Below, piece after piece: positions 57,402 to 64,000 of a DNA stretch of 64,000 nucleotides. Source of the stretch: Deltaproteobacteria bacterium (lineage in GTDB: Bacteria > Desulfobacterota > Desulfarculia > Adiutricales > Adiutricaceae); assembly GCA_031264145.1 (NCBI GenBank), contig JAISEK010000129.1, positions 27,331 through 91,330 on the forward strand, in the 5' to 3' direction. Position 1 is the stretch's first letter. Each line of letters opens with the position of its first letter. The translations under genes were made by a program, and so were the position numbers. The notes beneath the pieces are model-generated. The model was not told where the DNA came from. It searched no databases and worked only from the letters and a program-made list of their open reading frames with translations.

Positions 57402-58435
57402 GCGAAAAGACCGAACAGCCAACCCCAAAACGCTTGCGCGACGCCCGGGAAAAAGGCCAGGTGGCCAAGAGCCAGGAAGTTCCTTCTGCCGCCGTCGTGC
57501 TGACCATCGTGGTCTACTTTCTGGCCAGAGGCGGGAGCCTGGCCAGCATTTTGCTCGAAATGACCGACAAGATCTTCTCCGTGGCCGCCCTGCCTTACGA
57601 CATCGCCCTGCCTCAGGCCTTATCGGCGGTGACGAGTGCCTTTTTGCGCATCGTGGCTCCGCTGGTCGTTCTGGTCATAGTGGTATCCGTCATGTCGAAC
57701 CTGGCCCAGGTCGGTGTCATGTTTTCATTCAAGGCGGCTCAGCCGAAGCTAGAGAACCTCAACCCTGCCCAGTGGTTCAAAAAGACTTTTTCCAAAAAGA
57801 ACCTTTTCGAGTTCGCCAAGAACATCGTCAAGGTGGCGGTTCTGACCGTGGCGGTCAAACTGGTGCTCACCTCCCACTGGCGGGAGTTGTTTCTCATCTC
57901 CCTTGGCGATGTCAACATGATGTGGCGAATTTTGGGGAGCATGAACAGCGATCTTCTTCTTTATGCGTCGGCCGCCTTCGCCGTCCTGGCGGTCTTTGAT
58001 TTTATTTACCAGAAGATGAAATACCTCAAGGACAACATGATGAGCAAAGATGAGGTCAAGCGCGAATACAAGGAAATGGAAGGCGATCCGCTGATCAAGT
58101 CCAAGCGGAAGCAACTGCATCAGGAAATGGCCAGCCAAAACGCCATGGCTGGCGTCCGCAAGGCCAAGGTTCTGATAACCAACCCCACCCATGTGGCCGT
58201 GGCCCTCGACTACGAAGAGGGCAAAACCCCGCTGCCCATCATCATGGCCAAGGGCGAGGGCGAACTGGCCCGACGCATGATTGAAGTGGCCAAGGAGGCA
58301 GGCGTGCCGATCATGCGCCAAGCTCCTCTGGCTCGGGCTCTGTTCGCAGACGGAGAGGAGTTTTCCTTCATTCCAAGGGACCTCATCGCCCCAGTGGCTG
58401 AAATTTTGAGATGGCTTAAGACCTTGAAAAACTAA
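57398..58435 (+). CDS. sctU: T3SS substrate-specificity switch protein SctU
   Basis: The 345-residue protein starts MSEKTEQPTPKRLRDAREKG, the FlhB/SctU hallmark, has four membrane segments within residues 30-210, and a cytoplasmic domain with the intact autocleavage site NPTH at residues 262-265 (ITNPTHVAVALDYEEG). Cleavage after the asparagine allows the switch from early to later substrates. Intact catalytic residues argue that this operon is functional. It is the last sct gene in the operon. Confidence 0.98.
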   Translation: MSEKTEQPTPKRLRDAREKGQVAKSQEVPSAAVVLTIVVYFLARGGSLASILLEMTDKIFSVAALPYDIALPQALSAVTSAFLRIVAPLVVLVIVVSVMSNLAQVGVMFSFKAAQPKLENLNPAQWFKKTFSKKNLFEFAKNIVKVAVLTVAVKLVLTSHWRELFLISLGDVNMMWRILGSMNSDLLLYASAAFAVLAVFDFIYQKMKYLKDNMMSKDEVKREYKEMEGDPLIKSKRKQLHQEMASQNAMAGVRKAKVLITNPTHVAVALDYEEGKTPLPIIMAKGEGELARRMIEVAKEAGVPIMRQAPLARALFADGEEFSFIPRDLIAPVAEILRWLKTLKN

Positions 58436-59219
58436 CGTGTGATCATAGCCATTCACGGCGACGCTGGAAACACATTCCAGGCCCTAGCCAGGCTCTGCGA
58501 CGGTTTGGCCTGGACGGCCTGCCGGCGAGGAAGAGCTTTGCCGCCTGACCTGGCGATGGGCTGGAAGGACTTGTCAGTCAGAGGCCTTTGGCCTGACGGT
58601 GTCCAGGCTAGACGCCAATGTCAACAACCAAATGTGTCCCAACCTCAGATATGAGAAAGCGGTATTCGTTCATGGCCCGCTAACTGAGGAGCATGACATC
58701 TAGTTTTTCATACTTGGTACCGAGACAGAGCGCCAATATCGGCTCCAGTTGTTGACATTGGGCTAGACGCCCGCTAGATCTGACTAGAAAACCCAGTAGA
58801 CGGCATAGTACATTTTTTTGTGAAAGCCTGATCAAGTCTTTATAATTTTATCAATATATGATATATTTACATAAAATATTACATAAAAAAAGATACCAGA
58901 GGCATCCAGCGGGGAATTGGGAAAAGACCAGCCGGTTTCCCAGCCAAAAAGGTTACGGAATTGAACGGTCCGTGCCTCTGACGGCAGGCCCTGGCCATTT
59001 AGCTGGGACACCTGACGGACGAGAACCGCGGCTGGCCGCTCCCCACGCTCTTGAAGAGGCCGCTTCCCCCTCCGGCGAGGCGGGCATGCCCAAGTTTAGC
59101 GGAAATGGATCTTCATAGGCGGTGTAAGCCACCCTCTTCAAGCACAACAGCAACCGCGGCCTGGCACCAAGCTGGGCAGGCCTTTAGCTCTATGAGCTCC
59201 GAAAACGACTGAATAATCT
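58436..59219. other. Spacer after sctU with a repeat insertion
   Basis: A plus-strand frame from about 58439 (IIAIHGDAGNTFQALARLCD...) is cut by the 145-bp element and could be the relic of a small gene once following sctU. From 58860 on, mixed A+T-rich and normal DNA is seen without a gene. The promoter of the phosphatase gene is expected near 59150-59215. Confidence 0.5.
58617..58760 (+). repeat. 145-bp inverted-repeat element, copy 2, with 11-bp flanking direct repeats
   Basis: The element starts AATGTCAACAAC and ends GTTGTTGACATTG. It is flanked by perfect direct copies of GGCTAGACGCC at 58606-58616 and 58761-58771, which look like a target-site duplication from a fairly recent insertion. 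The body matches copies 1 and 3. Confidence 0.88.
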
Positions 59220-61172
59220 ATGGCCACAACAATGAAGACGTCTTTGCGCCGAAAACTGGCCCTCCTTATCGCCATGGCGATCTGCGTGGCCGTGATTCCC
59301 TATAGCCTATATTCGGCCAGACATTTCTCGGCTGTTTCCATGGAGAGCGAAAAAGCCAGATTCAAGACGCTGGGCACCTTGGTCCTCGACAATCTGAGCG
59401 CCTTTTACTACAACTACCTCACCGGGCAAATGGCCGACATCATCCGCCATAAGGAGCAACTGCGAAAAATCAGCATAATCCTGAGCCGCAACTGGTCCAA
59501 CATGGAGGTACTGGAATGGGCCATGCGCAGCCAGCTCATCGGACGCCAGGCCAGCGACCTCAAGGAACTAGGGCTGGTCATGGCCGTTATGGGCGAAGAT
59601 GGGCGGCCGTTGCCTCCCTTCGACAGCGATGATTTCATCGTGGCCTGGGACAAAATGGTTGACTACACCGGCCGCTCCCTGACCAACTCCCTGGATCTTG
59701 CCCAGCTCCCGGCGGATGGCCGTTTTTCGGTTTACAGCCTCCCGGCGGCCGATGGAAGCGAAGACACATATCTTGGCCTTCTGATGGCTGACGCCGCCGG
59801 CGAGAACGTCGTGGTCAACATGATCAAGGTCAACAGCCTGCGAAACCAGATGTTGACCAGCACCTCTGGGATCGTTGATGATTTTCGTCGACGGCTGGAC
59901 GATATCCAATTAAGCCCCAAGGCGGGCATCAGTCTGTTCGCTGGCGACCGGCGGGTGTTGACCCACCGGGGCGCCCTGCCGGTTCCTAAGTTTCCGGATC
60001 GGTTCTACGATGAAGCCAGACGGGGCCTTAGCCTTGAACTCATGGCTGACCTGTCCGAACCTCATGGCCGGGCTCTGGTCAGGGTGGAATACTTTAAGCC
60101 TCTGGACTGGTTCATAATTATGTCCGAGCCCGAGGAAAGCATAGTTGGCCCTGCCCGGGCCATGGGCCTTAAGATGGCTCTGGCCGGCGGGCTGGTGGCC
60201 CTGTTAAGCACAGTCATAGGATTGGCGGCCGGCGACCGGCTGATCAGGCCATTGTCGCTTTTGAACCGCAAAGCTCTTGAAGCCGCCAAGCTCGACCTCA
60301 ATTCCCCAGAGGCCGAGCCCTTCTTCACCCGCGGCTTGCCCACCGAGCGCCAGGACGAGATCGGGCAGCTGGCCTCGGCCTTTTCCCACATGGGCCTGGC
60401 TCTTGCCGCTAACGTTCGCCAGCTGGTGGCCGGGACCGCCGCCTCGGCCAGGATCGAAGCGGAACTCACGGCGGCCCGAGACATCCAGCTGGGCATGCTG
60501 CCGGACCCAGCCCCTCCGGGAGGCCGCCTCCGGGCTTACCTGAGCCCAGCCAAGGAGATAGGCGGCGATCTGTACGACTATTTCACCGCTCCCTGCGGTC
60601 GGCAAGTGGCGGTCATCGGCGATGTTTCCGGCAAGGGCGTTCCGGCGGCCCTGTTCATGGCCATGACAAGCACCCTCATACGCCAGGCCGTGGCCGCCGG
60701 TCTGGGGCCGGCCGAGGCGTTGACCCAGGTCAACGACCGCCTGGCCGAGCGTAATCCAAGCTCGATGTTCGTGACCCTCCTAATCGGCTTTCTGGACCAG
60801 CACCGCGGCGACTTCAGCTACGCCAACGCCGGGCACTGTTTCCCGCTTCTGTGCCGGGCCGATGGCTCCCAACGTTTTCTGGAAGGCAAAAGCGGCCCCA
60901 TGGTCGGCGTTTTCAGCAGCATAGATTATCGGGTTTTTTCTGACACGGTAAGCGAAGGCGAGTTGTGCTTCCTCTACACCGATGGCGTGACCGAGGCTCT
61001 GGACGAAGGGGGCGGTTTTTTCGGTACCATGCGCCTGGCCGAAGCCATGGACAGCTCTTTCACCAAGTCTCCGGCCGGGGCGGTGGAATCGGTCGTGGCC
61101 AGCTTGCGGGTATTTCAGGGCCAAGCGCCCCAGTCCGATGACATCACCCTCTTGGCCTTCATGCGCAACTGA
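59220..61172 (+). CDS. Membrane sensor PP2C phosphatase (RsbU/SpoIIE/BtrU-like)
   Basis: The 650-residue protein has a first membrane helix (about 13-30), a periplasmic Cache-like sensor (about 35-315), a second helix (about 318-340), a HAMP linker (about 342-400) and a SpoIIE phosphatase domain: AARDIQLGMLPDPAPPG, EIGGDLYDYF, IGDVSGKGVPAALFMAMTST, NAGHCFPLLCRADG, YTDGVTEALDEG and QSDDITLLAF. Metal-binding aspartates are all present. It would dephosphorylate a STAS protein on sensing an outside signal. Location next to the sctU operon and the STAS and kinase genes elsewhere suggest T3SS control, as by BtrU in Bordetella. Confidence 0.92.
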   Translation: MATTMKTSLRRKLALLIAMAICVAVIPYSLYSARHFSAVSMESEKARFKTLGTLVLDNLSAFYYNYLTGQMADIIRHKEQLRKISIILSRNWSNMEVLEWAMRSQLIGRQASDLKELGLVMAVMGEDGRPLPPFDSDDFIVAWDKMVDYTGRSLTNSLDLAQLPADGRFSVYSLPAADGSEDTYLGLLMADAAGENVVVNMIKVNSLRNQMLTSTSGIVDDFRRRLDDIQLSPKAGISLFAGDRRVLTHRGALPVPKFPDRFYDEARRGLSLELMADLSEPHGRALVRVEYFKPLDWFIIMSEPEESIVGPARAMGLKMALAGGLVALLSTVIGLAAGDRLIRPLSLLNRKALEAAKLDLNSPEAEPFFTRGLPTERQDEIGQLASAFSHMGLALAANVRQLVAGTAASARIEAELTAARDIQLGMLPDPAPPGGRLRAYLSPAKEIGGDLYDYFTAPCGRQVAVIGDVSGKGVPAALFMAMTSTLIRQAVAAGLGPAEALTQVNDRLAERNPSSMFVTLLIGFLDQHRGDFSYANAGHCFPLLCRADGSQRFLEGKSGPMVGVFSSIDYRVFSDTVSEGELCFLYTDGVTEALDEGGGFFGTMRLAEAMDSSFTKSPAGAVESVVASLRVFQGQAPQSDDITLLAFMRN

Positions 61173-61864
61173 ATCGGGCGGCGTCGTTCCCTCACCTCTG
61201 CCGCAGAGATGGCCATTTTCTCATAACGACAGGCCAGAGCCTACAAGATACTGATATAGCACTATGAAAAGATTATTTATTTCGGCAATAATCAAGACGC
61301 TTTTCGATTATGGGAACGGCCAATGTCAGCAATTTAAGGTGCCTAGCCATAAGATATGGAATAATGGTATTCGTCCATGGCCCGTTAACTGAAGAGCAAG
61401 ACGCCTGTTTTTTTGTGCTGGGTACCGAGACTGGGGGCGAGACTGGCCAAGTTGTTGACATTGGGTTCGGGCCCAAAGGAGACTCGGCTGAAATTAAGTT
61501 GGCTTTTCCCGGCAAATCAAGAAAAACTAGGTACTAGCACCTTGAAGCCTCTATTTCATGCCTTCGGGGAGATGCAAGCCACTGGCATGAAGAGATTTTT
61601 GAAATCCGCTAACATAAAGCCTTGATTATAGCGTCAAGCCCAGTTATTATTAGTCTTATAGCTATTTTTACATGATCATTACATTTTTTAAAGCCAAAAT
61701 TATTTTTTATATATTTTTTATAAGAATATAGTTTTATTTATGCGCATGCGAGCCAAGCGAGGAAAAGCTTGGCCCGCGGGTTGACGCAAGAGGCCCTGTT
61801 TTAGCTTTTGGTTCACCAAAACTGTCTGGCCGAGGGGGAAAAAGCGGGGCGTCCTGGCCCCAAA
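61173..61864. other. Intergenic DNA containing a repeat; no gene
   Basis: Apart from copy 3 of the 145-bp element, the region is A+T-rich at 61620-61740. The stretch 61571-61680 (GATGCAAGCC...AAAGCCTTGATTATAG...TTTTTACATGATC) may be a badly decayed copy of the 110-bp element. Confidence 0.5.
61322..61463 (+). repeat. 145-bp inverted-repeat element, copy 3
   Basis: Ends AATGTCAGCAATTTAAGG and CCAAGTTGTTGACATTG. The body reads VFVHGPLTEEQDACFFVLGT in one frame, and this frame stays similar in the other two copies. No clear flanking duplication. Confidence 0.85.
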
Positions 61865-61900
61865 AGCAAAAAACCCCCGGCCAGACATCTTGGCCCGGGG
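61865..61900 (-). terminator. Rho-independent terminator of the pilin gene
   Basis: On the minus strand a stem CCCCGGGCCA / TGGCCGGGGG with a short loop is followed by TTTTTTGCTTTT. It lies about 110 bp past the pilin stop. Confidence 0.85.
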
Positions 61901-62008
61901 AGGCTCGGACGCTAACGGGCGTTTGTCGTGCCCGGGGAGACAATGCGGGACGCCTGGGCCGGGAGGGGCCAGGAAGGGAGGGGGAGGCCGATTCCGCGGG
62001 GAATCAGG

Positions 62009-62443
62009 TCAAGGCACGGAGGAGCAGTTCGAGTTCACCCTGGGTCCGCCCTTGACCACCTGGCCCGTCAGGCTGTCGCTGGAATAGGTGTAGGTCGTCG
62101 TGCCCGCCGACACGTGGTTCAGGGAGAACGAGAACGTGGGCGGCTGGCCGGGCAGGGCCAGGGTTATGGGCCCATAATAGACTTTCTTGTCTATGACCAG
62201 GGCTCCCGTGGACACCAGGACGGAGTAGTCGTCGGTGAATTCCCCGTTCTCGGTGTAGACCTCGTTCTCGGCCAGGGCCACGTTGCGGAAGGCGCTCTCC
62301 GCCACCGAGTCCATGGCGTTCCGGCGGTATTGGTTGTACTGTGGAATGGCCACGGCGGCCAGGATGCCTATCACGCAGATCACGACAAGCATCTCGATCA
62401 GGGTGAAGCCGCCGCGGCTCCTCTTTTCCGGGTAGATGGACAT
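62009..62443 (-). CDS. Type IV pilin-like protein (PilA/pseudopilin)
   Basis: The start at 62443 (MSIYPEKRSRGG) has GGGAG upstream; the open frame continues further but without a site. The class III signal RSRGG-FTLIEMLVV has the prepilin peptidase cut after G12, and mature residue 5 is glutamate. A hydrophobic N-terminal helix (to about residue 35) with VAIPQYNQYRRNAMDSVAES is followed by a small strand-rich head. The length of 144 residues fits a major pilin or minor pseudopilin. No other pilus genes are in the window, so function (pilus or type II secretion) is open. A cysteine occurs only near the C-terminus. Confidence 0.92.
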   Translation of the reverse strand: MSIYPEKRSRGGFTLIEMLVVICVIGILAAVAIPQYNQYRRNAMDSVAESAFRNVALAENEVYTENGEFTDDYSVLVSTGALVIDKKVYYGPITLALPGQPPTFSFSLNHVSAGTTTYTYSSDSLTGQVVKGGPRVNSNCSSVP

Positions 62444-63924
62444 CTCAAAGCTCCCATCTTGGGAAAGCCGTCCGGGCCCGTCCCGGGCCGGTGGCCCTCC
62501 CACATGCAAGTAGGGGGCCAGGGCCAAGGCCAGGTCCGCGAAAGGCCACAATCGGCCGCCCAGGGGCGGACCGGCGCGAGGATAAACCGTTCGGGCCAGA
62601 ATAATGGCCCAAGACCGTGATCCCATCCTTTTTTTAGCCTAAAGATGCGAAAAAAGCAACTAATTTGCCTCCACTCACTGGCTTCCCAGTGTGTCTCAAA
62701 TTGCCCAAACCGCTACCAGCCATGTGTCCATGACTAAACCCAATAATTTTTTGGGCACTATCGTCACTATTAATTTTAAAATCATATTTTATATATTTAT
62801 AGCTATATATTTAAACTTATTTTTATATCAAAAAGCATTGAGAAATTTTCATTTTCTTGACTTTATGATCCCAAGGCCAGGGAGAATTTTTCCTTTTGAA
62901 GCCTCCCCCTGGCCAAAACCTCCCCCCGGGCGCCGCAAACGGCATCCGCGACGCGGCCACCAGTTCCTCCCCTGCCCCCTGGGCCTGGTCCGCCGCGACG
63001 GCCCTGTCACCGGCCGCCCAAAAGCGAGAATAACGCCCCCCGTGGCCCGGGCCGGCCCCTCCTGGAAAGACCCGCCCTGGCCACAGGGGATCGCGTCCCG
63101 GCCTACCCTCGGGGCCCCATGCCCAGGCCGGCCCCTGGGGCCCGGGAGACCACCAGCGTCCGCTGTTTTTCGCTCCCCCTGGCCAGCCCCTCGGCCTGAG
63201 CCCACCAGCGAGGGCGATGACGCTTAGATGACACGCCGCCGGCCAGGCGAAGGGCAATCCGCCCGCCCAACCGCCTGGCCGGATCGGCCATTACTCAGTA
63301 GTTTATTCCAGCCCATGATTTTTTTTTCAAAAGTGCTTGACAACAAAAACACGGCGAGCTATATTGATCCCGCCGGATGAGAAACGCGCGCTTGTCCCGG
63401 TGGATGAGGTACCCATCCTGCCTCGTGGTGGAGATGCCCCAATAGGGGCCCTTGGTTCTGGTCGCCGGCAGGCAGGTCCGCCTTTCAATGCGGCGGTCGG
63501 CTGGGCCAGAAGATAAGACAGGAAAGAGCCCCGGACCGGTCTCCCTGCGGGGGTCCGGTCCGGGGCGTTTTCGCCCGGCTTGGGAAACACTGGGCCGTCT
63601 GGACAGGCCCCACCATCGGGCCCTCGGCGCGCCCAGATGGGCCCTGGCCAGCCGCCGGCCCATCGCCTTCGGCCCGGCCGTCCCCGCCCCTTCCCGAGGC
63701 GACCAGGGGGCCGGGCCCATGAGCCCATGAATTTACGCTTGACTTTGAATAAGTTGCCCGGTAGAATTCCTTGGTCAGATGTATCGGCTAAAAGCCCTCT
63801 TGATCATATCCTTATGGCAAATATACATTTCGCCTTAAATTAGTTGGGCAAATTTAATTTTTTATCGTAGCTTGCCATGTAATCCAATAAAAACTGGTAA
63901 TTTTGTTACCGGCTTGCGCACAAC
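62444..63924. other. Intergenic region with no supported gene
   Basis: It holds an A+T-rich section (62750-62860), then GC-rich DNA (62880-63290 and 63400-63720) where several frames are open on both strands simply from composition. None has a domain or convincing start. A minus-strand piece ending at 63295 (TKGPYWGISTTRQDGYLIHR...) might be a relic. Confidence 0.55.
63528..63571 (+). terminator. Probable rho-independent terminator
   Basis: A GC-rich hairpin, GCCCCGGACCGG / CCGGTCCGGGGC with a 15-base loop, is followed by GTTTT on the plus strand. There is no recognised gene before it. Confidence 0.55.
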
Positions 63925-64000
63925 GGGCGGTTAACTCAGCGGCTAGAGTACTGGCCTTACACGCCGGGAGTCGGAGGTTCGAATCCTCTACCGCCTACCA
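63925..64000 (+). tRNA. tRNA-Val (anticodon TAC)
   Basis: The 76 bases fold into a full cloverleaf. The acceptor stem is GGGCGGT with ACCGCCT (first pair G-T), the D loop AGCGGCTAGAGTA, the anticodon stem CTGGC/GCCGG around CTTACAC with anticodon TAC, and the T arm GGAGGTTCGAATCCTC. The CCA end is encoded and finishes exactly at the window edge. Confidence 0.95.

Noticed and set aside
62823..63290. Several overlapping open frames on both strands in GC-rich DNA
   Set aside because: All are Gly/Pro/Arg-rich, mutually overlapping and without starts; composition alone explains them.

Overview
The window (64 kb) is dominated by a nearly complete type III secretion system (T3SS) split over three gene blocks, with its chaperones, two putative effectors, fragments of a serine-phosphorylation partner-switching regulator and several mobile-element relics. 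Composition is strikingly two-sided: coding DNA is rich in G+C (often extremely so at third positions) while many intergenic stretches are almost pure A+T. This, with the many frameshifted genes, duplicated gene relics and dispersed repeats, suggests a host-associated bacterium whose genome is decaying. Gene content (Ysc-like T3SS, EndoQ-UvrD fusion, PA2778-type C39 lipoprotein) would fit a deltaproteobacterium/Desulfobacterota lineage, but that placement is an inference.

Layout. 1-1621: an AAA-ATPase/PD-(D/E)XK nuclease gene cut by the window edge. 2382-9061 (minus): a housekeeping run with an EcfT-like protein, a TPR lipoprotein, a C39 peptidase lipoprotein, an EndoQ-UvrD helicase fusion, an exported AMMECR1-domain protein and a PPP-family phosphatase. 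9062-10566: an A+T desert ending in a perfect 44-bp palindrome. 10567-12618 (minus): a candidate effector with a CesT-type chaperone. 12753-19719 (minus): a tightly overlapping operon (substrate-binding protein, sensor-MFS fusion, unknown 497-residue protein, lgt) preceded by a STAS gene, a broken anti-sigma kinase and a second broken STAS gene. 19774-22268 (minus): sctR, sctQ, sctP. 22269-30189: an A+T-rich insertion sequence, an IS110 relic, an intact RsbW-like kinase next to decayed STAS and SpoIIE genes, and a CesT chaperone. 30190-33261 (minus): a 1023-residue candidate effector. 33600-35690: dispersed repeats and a broken IS1634-like transposase.

35774-50034 (minus) is the main T3SS operon. 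In transcription order it has an SseA-like chaperone, an EspA/SseB-like filament protein, an LcrH/SicA chaperone, two translocators, an SseE-position protein, sctC, sctD, a YscE-like protein, sctF, a YscG-like protein, a decayed duplication, sctJ, sctK, sctL, sctN, sctO and an ornithine/alanine-type racemase. 52003-58435 (plus) carries sctW (YopN-TyeA fusion), a SycN-like chaperone, sctX, sctY, sctV, sctS, sctT and sctU. 59220-61172 is an RsbU-type phosphatase with an extracytoplasmic sensor. The window closes with a type IV pilin, two terminators and tRNA-Val(TAC).

How it fits together. The T3SS joins Ysc-family hallmarks (SctX/SctY, SycN, YscE/YscG) to a SPI-2/EPEC-style needle-extension filament. 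The RsbU, STAS and RsbW-like proteins resemble the BtrU/V/W circuit that controls the Bordetella T3SS, and probably control this one. No sctI (inner rod) was recognised, so either it is elsewhere or this system is losing function. Two families of short inverted-repeat elements (about 110 bp and 145 bp) are scattered between the T3SS blocks and may have helped to break up an ancestral single island.
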